Of a stretch of 64,000 nt of DNA, positions 34,141-43,059 are shown one piece after another (position 1 is the first letter of the stretch; the number at the start of each line of letters is the position of its first letter). The stretch covers positions 186,001 through 250,000 of the forward strand of contig JAFVAY010000008.1 of the NCBI GenBank assembly GCA_017480325.1, read 5' to 3'. Below the pieces are notes generated by a model. It was not told the DNA's origin, did no database searches, and saw only the letters and a program-made list of their open reading frames with translations. Made by a program: the position numbers and the translations under genes. This stretch comes from Clostridiales bacterium (GTDB lineage: Bacteria > Bacillota > Clostridia > Saccharofermentanales > Saccharofermentanaceae).

Positions 34141-35799
34141 ATGGACATTTCACCACTTCAGAAAGCAAGATACGAGTATAAGCCTAAGCTTCCCGGTATG
34201 CTTCGTAACGGCGTATCCGAGATTTGCGTTAAGGAAGGTGCTGAGACATCAAGCGTAGCTGATCAGGATAAGATCAAGGCTTTATTCCCGAATACATATG
34301 GTAAGAAGGAGATCACTTTCGAGAAGGGCACAAATACATCTGTAGCCAAGAAGCAGGTAGTAGGCGTTATCCTCTCAGGCGGACAGGCTCCCGGCGGACA
34401 TAACGTAATCACAGGTCTTTACGATGCACTGAAGGCAGCTGACAAGAGCAATGTCCTTCTTGGCTTCAAGGGAGGTCCTGACGGACTTCTCAAGAATGAC
34501 TTTATTGAGTTCGACGACGAGTTCATCGATTCTTATAGAAACACAGGCGGATTCGATATCATCGGTTCCGGCAGAACAAAGCTCGAGACAGAGGAGCAGT
34601 TCGGTATTGTTGCCGAGAATGCCAAGAAGAACGGTCTTACCGCTATCGTAATCATCGGCGGTGACGACTCCAACACCAACGCAGCTACACTTGCAGAGTA
34701 CATGGCTGCAAATAACACAGGCGTTCAGGTTATAGGATGCCCCAAGACGATCGACGGCGACCTCAAGAACGAGGATATCGAGGCTTCCTTCGGATTCGAT
34801 ACAGCTACAAAGACATATAGCGAAGTAATCGGCAACATCGAGCGTGATGCCAATTCCGCCAAGAAGTACTGGCACTTTATCAAGGTTATGGGTCGTTCTG
34901 CTTCCCACGTTGCGCTCGAGTGTGCTCTCGAGACACAGCCTAACATCTGCCTTATCGGTGAGGAAGTAAAGGCTAAAAACATGTCTCTTGCCCAGATCAC
35001 AAACTACATTGCAGATTCAGTTGAGAAGAGAGCCGCTAACGGCGATAACTTCGGTGTTGCCATCATACCTGAGGGCATCGTAGAGTTCGTTCCCGAGTTC
35101 TCCGCTTTAATCGCAGAGATCAACGAGCTTCTTGCAGGCGAGAAGACAGAAGCTTTCAATGCGCTTCCCGACTGGCAGGCTAAGTACGACTTCATTAAGG
35201 CAGGTCTTTCAGCTTCCGCATTCGCAGTATTCGATCTTCTTCCCATAGGAATCCAGCAGCAGCTCTTCCTCGAAAGAGATCCTCACGGCAACGTTCAGGT
35301 TTCTCTTATCGAGTCAGAGAAGCTTTTCTCCGAGCTTGTTAAGAACGAGCTTGCCAAGAGAAAGGCTGCAGGAACATACAAGGGCAAATTCTCACCATTG
35401 CATCACTTCTTCGGATATGAGGGAAGATGTGCATTCCCGTCCAACTTCGATGCAGACTATTGTTATTCTCTGGGTTACAACGCATTCATGCTCATTCAGT
35501 ACGGCTACACAGGTTATCTTTCCAAGGTATCCAACATTAGTAAGTCCGCTGATGAGTGGGTTGCAGGCGGTATGCCTATTACAAAGATGATGAACATTGA
35601 AAGAAGAAACGGTGCTGACAAGCCCGTTATCAGAAAGGCTCTCGTCGAGCTCGACGGCAAGCCCTTCAAGTACTTCGAGGCTAATAGAGATAAGTGGGCG
35701 GTTGAAACCTGCTTCACATATCCCGGAGCAATCCAGTACTTCGGACCCTCTGAAGTCTGCGACAGAACAACAGTTACTCTCGCACTCGAGCAGGGCTGA
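34141..35799 (+). CDS. pfp: Pyrophosphate-fructose-6-phosphate 1-phosphotransferase
   Basis: The enzyme uses PPi rather than ATP to phosphorylate fructose-6-P, and is reversible. It is the long form (552 residues) seen in plants, spirochaetes and some Clostridia. [38 protein letters not shown] (GGDDS at about 174) and [10 protein letters not shown] identify it; the Asp after GGD is the hallmark of PPi use. ATG 34141 is favoured over GTG 34132 because AAAGGAG lies 8 nt upstream. Codon bias indicates high expression. It is monocistronic, between its own promoter and terminator. Confidence 0.93.
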   Translation: MDISPLQKARYEYKPKLPGMLRNGVSEICVKEGAETSSVADQDKIKALFPNTYGKKEITFEKGTNTSVAKKQVVGVILSGGQAPGGHNVITGLYDALKAADKSNVLLGFKGGPDGLLKNDFIEFDDEFIDSYRNTGGFDIIGSGRTKLETEEQFGIVAENAKKNGLTAIVIIGGDDSNTNAATLAEYMAANNTGVQVIGCPKTIDGDLKNEDIEASFGFDTATKTYSEVIGNIERDANSAKKYWHFIKVMGRSASHVALECALETQPNICLIGEEVKAKNMSLAQITNYIADSVEKRAANGDNFGVAIIPEGIVEFVPEFSALIAEINELLAGEKTEAFNALPDWQAKYDFIKAGLSASAFAVFDLLPIGIQQQLFLERDPHGNVQVSLIESEKLFSELVKNELAKRKAAGTYKGKFSPLHHFFGYEGRCAFPSNFDADYCYSLGYNAFMLIQYGYTGYLSKVSNISKSADEWVAGGMPITKMMNIERRNGADKPVIRKALVELDGKPFKYFEANRDKWAVETCFTYPGAIQYFGPSEVCDRTTVTLALEQG

Positions 35800-35831
35800 G
35801 CGAAAAGCTTTACTAGTAACTAACTTATGTG

Positions 35832-35858
35832 AGGACCGTCGGCAACGGCGGTCCTTTT
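35832..35858 (+). terminator. Rho-independent terminator of the PPi-PFK gene
   Basis: GGACCGTC / GGCGGTCC (one G-U pair) around loop GGCAAC is followed by TTTT. Confidence 0.85.
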
Positions 35859-35902
35859 AATATTCTGTAAACTGTTTATAAACCTATTCCAAAGTTTTCT
35901 GT

Positions 35903-35941
35903 TTGATATTTTTTTTTTTTGATAGTTATAATTGAACTATC
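35903..35941 (+). promoter_or_regulatory. Promoter with T12 spacer tract and overlapping inverted repeat
   Basis: TTGATA (35903-35908) and TATAAT (35927-35932) are separated by 18 nt, of which the first 12 are an unbroken T run (35909-35920). An exact 7-bp inverted repeat GATAGTT / AACTATC (35921-35927, 35935-35941) straddles the -10. Slippage in the T run would change the spacer length and so promoter strength. The inverted repeat could be an operator. Confidence 0.6.
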
Positions 35942-35981
35942 AATGCAAATGTCAAATTATTTTTATAGGAGGTTTACTACG

Positions 35982-37526
35982 ATGAGACATTTCAAGACTA
36001 AAGTCCTGAGTATCGCATTAGCCGCGTCACTTCTGATCGGAAGTTCGTCGGTGTTGGCTGATTCTGATGTGGGCGGAGATTGGAGTACTAAGGACAGTGC
36101 AATAACAATCAGCGTAAATACACAGGTCGATGTTTCTTATGATAATGGAGGGAAGTGGTATCTTTTTAGTCCTTCGACATCAGGTCAATATACTATTTAC
36201 TCAGCCGGTATTTATTATTATACAGGAAACTATCGTGATGCATATGTATGGTTATATGATTCAAATGGTAATCTTTTGAGTAGAGATGATGATGGCGCAA
36301 GGGATGATAATAATAACTTTCGTTTGACCTATAATTTTGAAGCCGGTAATGAATACTATATATGGGCAACAAGTTTTTGGTCCAATGGTTATATCAATGA
36401 ATATCCGATGTACATTGTCGAAGATCCTACTCCGATTATAAGCGGAGGCGTAAATAATGTGCGTAGTGGCAATAACTATGCCGGAGGTAATGGTATCAGC
36501 GGATCAGATGTGACAATTGGTTTAACAAGTGATATTGCAGATTCATATCAATATAGCAGATCGGATATTGGAACAGAAAGCTGGGCAGAGATTCCCGAAG
36601 CAACAGGTTATACCTATACCTTTGTTATGGGTGATGAGTATACGGAGTATCGATTGATAGCTACAAAAGGCAACCTGACATACTATATGTATTATTTTGT
36701 TTACGCTGTTAGTGTTCCTTCTGTATTTATAAATGGTGTGGAGCAAACGTATAGCTCGTTCTTTGAAATTGAGATTACTGAACCCGATTATGGACCGGAA
36801 GTGCGATTGGCAGCCGTTGAGCCAGTAGCAACTCGTACAGTTACTTATAAAATGCCTCTTGTAACTGCAACTTTTGTACAGGGAACGACCGTTACCTTGG
36901 GGGTTGAGGAAATCGAGGGAGCTTCCTATTCTTGGGCTGACTTAAATGACACTTCAAACCCGGAAATTATTGAAGATGAAGAAGAAAGAGATCTTGTATG
37001 TGATGATTTGGCGATTGGTACACATAGATTTGTTGCTGCTGTCATCAATGAAGACGCTGAAGCAGAGTATAGCCCTGTTGCTTTCGAGATCACTATTACA
37101 GAATCTGCTCCTGAAACTCCCGCAGCGCCTCCTGCTCCAGCTTCCTCGCCTGCAGCACCTGCTTCAGATAATCTGACAGATGTTGAGGGCTTTGTGGAGA
37201 GACTATATGTTCAGGCATTGGACAGAAACTCCGATGCAGACGGTAAGGCTTATTGGACATCAAGACTTGTATCCGGTGAGTATACCGGAATTCAGGTGGC
37301 AAGAGGCTTCCTCTACAGCCAGGAATTCCTTAACAAGGATCTTTCCAACGAAGAGTATGTGACTATCCTTTATGCCACATTCCTGGGAAGAACACCTGAT
37401 GAGGTCGGATTTGCATACTGGATCGATAAGCTTGAATCCGGTTCGTCAAGAGACGACGTATTCTTGGGCTTCGCATATTCTCCTGAGTTCGGTGCTCTTT
37501 GCGCACAGTATGGAATCGTAAGATAA
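35982..37526 (+). CDS. Secreted protein with PPC-like N-terminal region and C-terminal DUF4214
   Basis: The 514-residue protein has a signal peptide (about residues 1-26, MRHFKTKVLSIALAASLLIG then SSSVLA). Residues about 45-150 resemble a bacterial pre-peptidase C-terminal domain (GKWYLFSPSTSGQYTIYS, WLYDSNGNLLSRDDDG). The middle has Ig-like strands, then an Ala/Pro linker. The last 110 residues form DUF4214 (VEGFVERLYVQALDRNSDA, GRTPDEVGFAYWIDKL), a module common in secreted proteins. ATG 35982 follows TAGGAGG. The body is visibly more AT-rich and lacks the CTT/AAG/GAG bias of its neighbours, while the DUF4214 part has normal codon use. Function unknown; likely cell surface or secreted. Confidence 0.82.
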   Translation: MRHFKTKVLSIALAASLLIGSSSVLADSDVGGDWSTKDSAITISVNTQVDVSYDNGGKWYLFSPSTSGQYTIYSAGIYYYTGNYRDAYVWLYDSNGNLLSRDDDGARDDNNNFRLTYNFEAGNEYYIWATSFWSNGYINEYPMYIVEDPTPIISGGVNNVRSGNNYAGGNGISGSDVTIGLTSDIADSYQYSRSDIGTESWAEIPEATGYTYTFVMGDEYTEYRLIATKGNLTYYMYYFVYAVSVPSVFINGVEQTYSSFFEIEITEPDYGPEVRLAAVEPVATRTVTYKMPLVTATFVQGTTVTLGVEEIEGASYSWADLNDTSNPEIIEDEEERDLVCDDLAIGTHRFVAAVINEDAEAEYSPVAFEITITESAPETPAAPPAPASSPAAPASDNLTDVEGFVERLYVQALDRNSDADGKAYWTSRLVSGEYTGIQVARGFLYSQEFLNKDLSNEEYVTILYATFLGRTPDEVGFAYWIDKLESGSSRDDVFLGFAYSPEFGALCAQYGIVR

Positions 37527-37553
37527 TTCATAAGATAAACTGATTCCTCAAGG

Positions 37554-37597
37554 GGCTGTTATACTTCGACTAATAACCGAGGTTTAACAGCCTTTTT
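37554..37597 (+). terminator. Rho-independent terminator of the DUF4214 gene
   Basis: GGCTGTTA / TAACAGCC with an inner stem ACTTCG / CGAGGT is followed by TTTTT. Confidence 0.85.
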
Positions 37598-37664
37598 ATA
37601 ATGCTCTTCACTGAATCAGGGATTATATCTTCGTCTTGTATCCAACAATAAGAAATCGACTATG

Positions 37665-37820
37665 GGATACACATTTCTGACCTATATCTGTATCTCAGTA
37701 GGCAGATTCAGCCAACGGATACAGGTTTCCAACGGTTTTGTGTATCATTTTTTATGATATGTGGATTGGGATACAGATAGTAACGAATAATCTGTACTAT
37801 ATCACTAAAACAACGTCATT
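37665..37820. repeat. Three degenerate 52-bp tandem units with inverted GATACA/TGTATC
   Basis: GGATACA occurs at 37665, 37717 and 37769, exactly 52 bp apart. In each unit the partner word begins at offset 24: TGTATC at 37689 and 37741, TGTACT at 37793. GATACA and TGTATC are reverse complements, so each unit can form a 6-bp stem. The rest of the unit is poorly conserved. A further TGTATCC at 37638 may mark an older unit. Confidence 0.45.
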
Positions 37821-38076
37821 TGATAAAAACTAATTAAGGAAGAAGTACAAACCAGAGAAATGTATGTTTCTGAGTATGTATTTTCAAAATTTCCATACAT
37901 AATGACATAAAAAAGCCCGTATGTATGGCAATATGTATGCTTTTCATGATTTCCAATACCTAAATCCATACTCGTCCTGTATTCCTATGCCAGTCCCAAG
38001 GGAATGTGAAAAGCCTCTTATAATTTAAACCACACAGATCTGTACCATTGATTATCCCATGTTTGGTATGGCGCGT

Positions 38077-38089
38077 AACCAGACTGGTT
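38077..38089. repeat. Perfect 13-nt palindrome upstream of the SRP operon
   Basis: AACCAG-A-CTGGTT is an exact inverted repeat about 55 nt upstream of the ylxM -35. It could be an operator; no regulator is assigned. Confidence 0.35.
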
Positions 38090-38124
38090 TGACGCTCTCG
38101 TTACCGCAGGACAAAACCGCATCC

Positions 38125-38170
38125 TTGACAAGTAAAAATACTTGACAGAGTAGATGTCATCTTGTATTAT
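38125..38170 (+). promoter_or_regulatory. Promoter of the ylxM-ffh operon
   Basis: TTGACA (38142-38147) and TATTAT (38165-38170) are exactly 17 nt apart. A second CTTGACA lies 17 nt upstream (38124-38130). Confidence 0.75.
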
Positions 38171-38200
38171 TCTCAAGGTCTTATTAGCAGGAGGATACTT

Positions 38201-38527
38201 ATGAAGTCCTTTGAGGATGGTCTATTACTGGATTTTTATGGGAATCTTCTGACTGATAAGATGAGGCTCACACTTGATATGTATCTTAACGATGATCTTT
38301 CATTGGCAGAGATCGCAGAGGATGAAGGGATATCAAGACAGGGCGTGCATGATAAGATCAAGCGTGGCCTTGCACAGCTAAGAGGCTATGAAGAGAAGCT
38401 CGGACTTGTGAAGAGATTCTTAGAGCAAAGAGAAGCTGTCAAGGATGCCATAGATCTTATCGATAACAGTAAATACGATGATGCGAGGGAAGTTCTGTCA
38501 AGACTTTCCACGGAGATAGAGGAGTAA
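38201..38527 (+). CDS. ylxM: YlxM-like helix-turn-helix protein of the SRP operon
   Basis: This 108-residue protein matches the YlxM (UPF0122) family, encoded beside ffh in many Firmicutes and Mollicutes. LTLDMYLNDDLSLAEIAEDE and SRQGVHDKIKRGLAQLR form a sigma-region-4-like helix-turn-helix. It may bind SRP components or nucleic acid; the role is poorly known. AGGAGG lies before ATG 38201. It starts the operon and is 7 nt from ffh. Confidence 0.92.
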   Translation: MKSFEDGLLLDFYGNLLTDKMRLTLDMYLNDDLSLAEIAEDEGISRQGVHDKIKRGLAQLRGYEEKLGLVKRFLEQREAVKDAIDLIDNSKYDDAREVLSRLSTEIEE

Positions 38528-38534
38528 ATACAAG

Positions 38535-39905
38535 ATGTTCGAGAGCCTGTCGGCTAAGCTTCAGAAGATAACGGCATCCATGCGCGGAAAGGCGCGTGTT
38601 ACTGAGGCTGACATCAAGGATATGATGAAGCAGATCCGTATGGCTCTGCTCGAGGCTGACGTTAACTATCAGGTGACGAAGGAATTCGTCAAGGATATGG
38701 AGGCGAAGTGTCTTAATGCCGATATCGAGGGTAGCTTCACTCCGGGTCAGCAGATCGTTAAAATCGTTCACGAATCACTGACTGAACTTCTGGGTGAGTC
38801 TGATGCCAAGATCAATGTATCTTCCTCTGGATTCACGGTAATCATGCTATATGGTCTTCAGGGTGCAGGTAAGACAACTACAGCCGTAAAGCTTGCCAAT
38901 GTCCTTAAGAAGGACGGCAAGAAGCCGATGGTCGTATCTGTCGATGTTCACAGACCCGCAGCCGCTCAGCAGCTTAAGGTCCTGGCAGACAGTGTCGGAA
39001 TCAACTGCTATATCGATCCCGAACAGAAGGATGCGGTCAAGATCGCCAAGGACGGTATCGAGAAGGCCAAGTATATGCTCTGTAATTACCTGATCGTCGA
39101 TACTGCGGGTCGCACCGTTGTTGATGACGAGATGATGGATGAGCTTAAGAAGATCAATGCCGCGGTCAATCCCGATGAGAAGCTTCTCGTAGTTGATGCG
39201 ATGATCGGTCAGGAAGCTGTTAATGTCGCTATGACCTTCGAAGAGGCTATCGGTATGGACGGCTTCATCATGACAAAGCTCGACGGTGATGCCAGAGGCG
39301 GTGCCGCACTATCCATCAGGAAGATGACAGGCAAGCCTATTAAGTACATCTGCGTAGGCGAGAAGATAGACAAGATCGAGGTGTTCCACCCGGGTAGAAT
39401 GGCTGACAGGATCCTCGGTATGGGTGACGTTATGTCGCTGATCGAGAAGGCTTCGGCCAATATCGATCAGGAGGAGGCACAGAAGTCTCTCGAGAAGATG
39501 ATGTCCAATAAGTTCGACTTCAATGATCTTCTCTCACAGTTCGAGCAGATGAAGAAGATGGGCTCTATGAAGGATCTTATAGGAATGATCCCTGGCGCAT
39601 CAGGTAAAATCACCGATGAGCAGCTCGATGACTCCGAGGTAGCTATCAACAGGAACATGGCAATTATTAAGTCCATGACCATGAGAGAGCGTAAGAATCC
39701 CAATCTTCTTAACGCCAGCAGAAGAAAGAGAATTGCAGCAGGCTCGGGAACTACTGTCCAGGATGTAAATAATCTCGTGAGACAGTATGAGCAGACGGCC
39801 AAGCTTATGAAGCAGTTTAACAAAGGCGGCTTCAAGATGCCTAAGGGCTTCCCCGGAGGTAAGCTCGGCGGCCTGGGCGGCTTCGGCAAGAGAGGCTTTT
39901 TCTAA
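38535..39905 (+). CDS. ffh: Signal recognition particle protein Ffh
   Basis: Ffh binds signal sequences and SRP RNA and delivers ribosomes to the membrane. The NG domain has [15 protein letters not shown] (about 107), DTAGR and [10 protein letters not shown]. The M domain is methionine-rich with [19 protein letters not shown] and ends in a Gly/Lys/Phe tail. Length is 456 residues, normal. No SRP RNA gene was seen in the window. Confidence 0.96.
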   Translation: MFESLSAKLQKITASMRGKARVTEADIKDMMKQIRMALLEADVNYQVTKEFVKDMEAKCLNADIEGSFTPGQQIVKIVHESLTELLGESDAKINVSSSGFTVIMLYGLQGAGKTTTAVKLANVLKKDGKKPMVVSVDVHRPAAAQQLKVLADSVGINCYIDPEQKDAVKIAKDGIEKAKYMLCNYLIVDTAGRTVVDDEMMDELKKINAAVNPDEKLLVVDAMIGQEAVNVAMTFEEAIGMDGFIMTKLDGDARGGAALSIRKMTGKPIKYICVGEKIDKIEVFHPGRMADRILGMGDVMSLIEKASANIDQEEAQKSLEKMMSNKFDFNDLLSQFEQMKKMGSMKDLIGMIPGASGKITDEQLDDSEVAINRNMAIIKSMTMRERKNPNLLNASRRKRIAAGSGTTVQDVNNLVRQYEQTAKLMKQFNKGGFKMPKGFPGGKLGGLGGFGKRGFF

Positions 39906-39967
39906 GTGATCTAACCATAAGGGTTTTATCAATATACAAGATTATTAATTTTTGGAGGAAAACAAAA

Positions 39968-40213
39968 ATGGCAGTAAAGATTCGTTTAAAGAGACTCGGC
40001 AAGAAGAAGGCTCCTTTCTACAGAGTTGTAGTAGCAGACGCCAGATATCCGAGAAACGGACGTTTCATCGAGGAAATCGGTACTTATGATCCTATGACTT
40101 CCGAGGAGAAGCAGGTCAACATCGATGCAGAGGCAGCAAAGAAGTGGATCGGTAACGGTGCTCAGCCTACAGACACAGTTCGCGCTCTTCTTAAGAAGCA
40201 GGGCATTATCTGA
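39968..40213 (+). CDS. rpsP: Ribosomal protein S16
   Basis: Small-subunit protein S16: [20 protein letters not shown] and [18 protein letters not shown] are universal S16 signatures. Length is 81 residues. TTGGAGG precedes the ATG. It sits in the classical order between ffh and khpA. Confidence 0.97.
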   Translation: MAVKIRLKRLGKKKAPFYRVVVADARYPRNGRFIEEIGTYDPMTSEEKQVNIDAEAAKKWIGNGAQPTDTVRALLKKQGII

Positions 40214-40223
40214 GGTGACATAA

Positions 40224-40451
40224 ATGGAATTACTTACTTACATGGCTAAGTCCCTCGTAAGCAATCCGGATGAAGTTCAGGTTAAGAAGACAGAGCGCGG
40301 AAATACTGTTATTTTCGAGCTTTCTGTAGCACCTGAGGACATGGGTAAGATAATCGGCAAGAACGGTAAGAGGGCTCAGGCTATCCGTTCTATCATGAAG
40401 GCCAAGTATCTTAAGACCGGCAAGAGGGTCGTAGTAGATATCGTAGGATGA
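40224..40451 (+). CDS. khpA: KH-domain RNA-binding protein KhpA
   Basis: A 75-residue single KH domain with the GKIIGKNGKRAQAIRSIM loop, always found between rpsP and rimM in Firmicutes. KhpA acts with KhpB (Jag) in RNA binding and cell-wall or division control in species studied. The stop overlaps the rimM ATG. Confidence 0.94.
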   Translation: MELLTYMAKSLVSNPDEVQVKKTERGNTVIFELSVAPEDMGKIIGKNGKRAQAIRSIMKAKYLKTGKRVVVDIVG

Positions 40452-40978
40452 CGGAAGGTCGTCTTATAATCGGTAAAATCACGGCGGCGCACGGCATCAA
40501 GGGTGAGGTTACAGTCTTCCCCCTGACGGACGATGCCCGCCGTTTTCTTAAGCTTAAAAATGCTTCACTCTGTGACGAGAAGGGTGACAACGAGATCCCC
40601 TGTGTTATCAAAGCAGCCAGAATAGATCGCGACCGCGTGCTCGTCAGGATCGAAGGTTGTGATGACAGGAATAAGGCCGAGACATATAAGGGCAGGTTCC
40701 TGTCCGTGAGTAGAGAGGATGCAGTTAAGCTTAATGAGGGCAGTTACTTCATAGAGGATCTTAAAGGCATCAATGTCGTTGATGACAGTAAGGGAGACTT
40801 GGGTGTCGTAAATGACGTTATTAAGTCCGGTGCTCAGCATATCGTTATGATAAGAAGAGCAGGCAAGCAGGATCTTATGGTCCCCTTCGCCAAGGACATC
40901 TTCTATGATATTAAGCCTTCTGAGGGCAGTATCAGATGCCGTCTTCCCGAGGGCTTGTACGAGCTTTATGAAGTTTGA
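40448..40978 (+). CDS. rimM: 16S rRNA-processing protein RimM
   Basis: RimM aids maturation of the 30S head near S19. IGKITAAHGIKGEVTVFPLTD at the start and the PRC-barrel segment (MVPFAKDIFYDIKPSEGSI) near the end are typical. Length is 176 residues. It overlaps khpA by 4 nt and trmD by 11 nt. Confidence 0.94.
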   Translation: MTEGRLIIGKITAAHGIKGEVTVFPLTDDARRFLKLKNASLCDEKGDNEIPCVIKAARIDRDRVLVRIEGCDDRNKAETYKGRFLSVSREDAVKLNEGSYFIEDLKGINVVDDSKGDLGVVNDVIKSGAQHIVMIRRAGKQDLMVPFAKDIFYDIKPSEGSIRCRLPEGLYELYEV

Positions 40979-41702
40979 TGTACTGACGCTTTTCCCCGAG
41001 CAGATAGAAGAGAACATATGCAAGAGCATCACCGGACGCGCCTTGTCTAAGGGCGTTATCTCGCTTAAGACCGTTAACATGCGTGACTTCTGCGGGAACA
41101 GCTACGGCAAGGTGGATGACACGATATACGGCGGCGGTACCGGTCTTCTTATAACAGCAAGATCTGTCTACGACAGCTGGCACAGCCTGTTCGAAAAGGA
41201 CGACGATAGGCCCTATACTGTATACGTAAGTCCCAAGGGAAGTGTCCTTAACCAGCAAAAGGTCATAGAATTATCAAAGAAGAAAGAGCTGTGCATAATC
41301 TGCGGACACTACGAGGGTATCGACAGCAGAGCTATCGACGCGGTTTGTGATGAGGAGATATCCATAGGCGATTACGTGCTTACCGGGGGTGAGCTCGCGG
41401 CATGCGTAATAATAGACTCCGTATCAAGGATGATCGAAGGCGTGCTTCCTAACGAAGATGCCTTCACGAATGAATCACATATGGACGGGACCCTGGAGGC
41501 ACCTCAGTACACAATGCCCTCTGAATGGAAGGGGATGAAGGTGCCTGAAGTTCTCCTGTCAGGTAATGACGCAGCTATAGATGAGCATAGAAGGACGTCG
41601 GCTCTGGTGGAGACCTGGGTCAAAAGGCCGGATATGCTGGATAAATTAGATATATCAGAGCCCGAATGGCAGAAAATGCTTGCCTTAAGAAGGACTTTAT
41701 GA
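40968..41702 (+). CDS. trmD: tRNA (guanine-N1)-methyltransferase
   Basis: TrmD methylates G37 of tRNA, preventing frameshifts. MKFDVLTLFPEQI is the family N-terminus, which fixes the start at ATG 40968. The trefoil-knot SAM site is seen in CGHYEGIDSRAIDAV and SIGDYVLTGGELAA. Length is 244 residues. Confidence 0.96.
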   Translation: MKFDVLTLFPEQIEENICKSITGRALSKGVISLKTVNMRDFCGNSYGKVDDTIYGGGTGLLITARSVYDSWHSLFEKDDDRPYTVYVSPKGSVLNQQKVIELSKKKELCIICGHYEGIDSRAIDAVCDEEISIGDYVLTGGELAACVIIDSVSRMIEGVLPNEDAFTNESHMDGTLEAPQYTMPSEWKGMKVPEVLLSGNDAAIDEHRRTSALVETWVKRPDMLDKLDISEPEWQKMLALRRTL

Positions 41703-41783
41703 TATTTTTATGAAGTTAATCAGGGCGGTCCTCTGGAATATTAGATTTGTACGAACGCCTGAAGGAGAAGGAGGAAACTCATA

Positions 41784-42125
41784 ATGGATTTGGTAAAGGT
41801 TATCGAGAGTGAGAATCTTAAGAATACCTATCCCGAGGTTGAGATTGGTGATTATGTTAAGGCATATCTCAAGATCAAGGAGGGAAGCCGTGAGCGTATC
41901 CAGGTCTTCGAAGGTTATGTTATCGCCAGAAAGGGCGGCGGACTTTCTGAGACAATCACGATCCGTCGTATCTCATACGGCGTAGGCGTAGAGCGTATCT
42001 TACCTGTTAACTCACCTAAGATCGAGAAGATCGAGGTCGTTCGTAAGGGTAAGGTAAGAAGAGCTAAGCTTTACTACTTGAGAGGTCGTCAGGGTAAGGC
42101 TGCTCGTATTCAGGAGAAGCTCTGA
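41784..42125 (+). CDS. rplS: Ribosomal protein L19
   Basis: L19 lies at the 30S-50S interface. [33 protein letters not shown] and FPVNSPKI-type strand ([17 protein letters not shown]) are diagnostic. Length is 113 residues. AAGGAGG precedes ATG. A terminator follows. Confidence 0.97.
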   Translation: MDLVKVIESENLKNTYPEVEIGDYVKAYLKIKEGSRERIQVFEGYVIARKGGGLSETITIRRISYGVGVERILPVNSPKIEKIEVVRKGKVRRAKLYYLRGRQGKAARIQEKL

Positions 42126-42155
42126 TTCTGTGAAGTTTCACAAAGCTTTGAATTT

Positions 42156-42185
42156 AAGACATCGCTTCGGCGGTGTCTTATTTTT
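42156..42185 (+). terminator. Rho-independent terminator of rplS
   Basis: AAGACATCGC / GCGGTGTCTT (one G-U pair) with a UUCG tetraloop is followed by ATTTTT. Confidence 0.9.
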
Positions 42186-42186
42186 A

Positions 42187-42195
42187 TGTTAATAT
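42187..42195 (+). promoter_or_regulatory. Extended -10 of leaderless type before rbgA
   Basis: TGTTAATAT has the TGn extension and ends 6 nt before ATG 42202. It follows the rplS terminator directly. No Shine-Dalgarno is present. Confidence 0.5.
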
Positions 42196-42201
42196 ATCTT
42201 C

Positions 42202-43059
42202 ATGGCACAGGATATTAACTGGTTCCCGGGGCACATGCGTAAAGCCCTTAACGATACGAAGGACAAGCTTAAGCTTGTCGATATCGTCTATGAGACCTGC
42301 GATGCGAGGATACCGTCGTCTAGTCGTAACCCGGAGCTTGATAAGATCATAGGGGATAAGAAGAGGATAGTGATCCTTAATAAGGCTGATCTGGCAGATC
42401 CCGATAAGACATCGGCCTGGATATCAAAGCTTAATTCGCGGGGAATATCGGCTATTGCTCTGGAAGCCGTGGACAGGAAGAGCGTTACCAAGCTTACCGA
42501 TCTTACTATGGAGCTTGTATCTGACATCCTTGATAAGGCGGCTTCCAAGGGTAGAACAGGAAGACCTGTAAGAGTTATGGTGGTAGGTGTTCCCAATACC
42601 GGTAAATCTACTCTTATTAATACTCTTGCCGGCAAGAAGGCTGCTGTCACGGGGGATAAACCGGGTGTTACCAGACAGCCTAAGTGGATCCCGACCGGCG
42701 GCAGGCTCGAGCTTATGGATATGCCGGGAGTTCTGTGGCCCAAGCTCGGTAACAGAAAATCTCAGGTTATACTCGCCGCTACAGGAGCCGTGAAGGCCGA
42801 GGTCACGGATATGATAGAGGTGGCCTATGATGCGTCCAATCTTCTATGGGAGATGTATCCGTCTCTGATGGAGGAGAGATACGGTTCGTTCGATGAGAGT
42901 ATAGACCCGTATGACAGATTTCAGCTTATGGCGAAGAAGAAGGGCTGTCTTATGAGCGGAGGAAGAATCGATGAGGACAGATTCTCCCGGTTGTTTATTG
43001 ATGATTTAAGGTCAGGAAGAATAGGAAGAATAACCTTCGAGGAAGCGGGGAAGAATTAA
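42202..43059 (+). CDS. rbgA: Ribosome biogenesis GTPase RbgA (YlqF)
   Basis: RbgA is needed for late 50S assembly. The GTPase motifs are circularly permuted as expected: NKAD (residues 60-63) comes before the P-loop GVPNTGKSTLIN (about 130) and DMPGVLWPK (about 173). INWFPGHMRKA at the N-terminus is typical. Length is 285 residues. The mRNA is probably leaderless. Confidence 0.95.
   Translation: MAQDINWFPGHMRKALNDTKDKLKLVDIVYETCDARIPSSSRNPELDKIIGDKKRIVILNKADLADPDKTSAWISKLNSRGISAIALEAVDRKSVTKLTDLTMELVSDILDKAASKGRTGRPVRVMVVGVPNTGKSTLINTLAGKKAAVTGDKPGVTRQPKWIPTGGRLELMDMPGVLWPKLGNRKSQVILAATGAVKAEVTDMIEVAYDASNLLWEMYPSLMEERYGSFDESIDPYDRFQLMAKKKGCLMSGGRIDEDRFSRLFIDDLRSGRIGRITFEEAGKN

Larger units (their letters stand above)
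37598..38124. other. Long intergenic region with no recognisable gene
   Basis: No frame with family resemblance, tRNA or known structured RNA was seen. The first third holds three 52-bp-spaced GGATACA units (37665-37820). The next part is AT-rich with repeated ATGTATG words (37860, 37921, 37933) and an 8-bp inverted repeat CCATACAT / ATGTATGG (37893-37900, 37921-37928). A 13-nt palindrome AACCAGACTGGTT lies at 38077-38089. An SRP RNA was looked for because ffh is downstream, but its conserved tetraloop region is absent. Confidence 0.6.

Noticed and set aside
37665..37820. CRISPR array from the 52-bp spacing
   Set aside because: The units share only two short words, not a 20-40 nt direct repeat, and no cas gene is in the window.
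37598..38124. SRP RNA or tRNA in the gap before ylxM-ffh
   Set aside because: The conserved SRP tetraloop region and tRNA T-loop sequence were not found; folding by eye gave only short stems.
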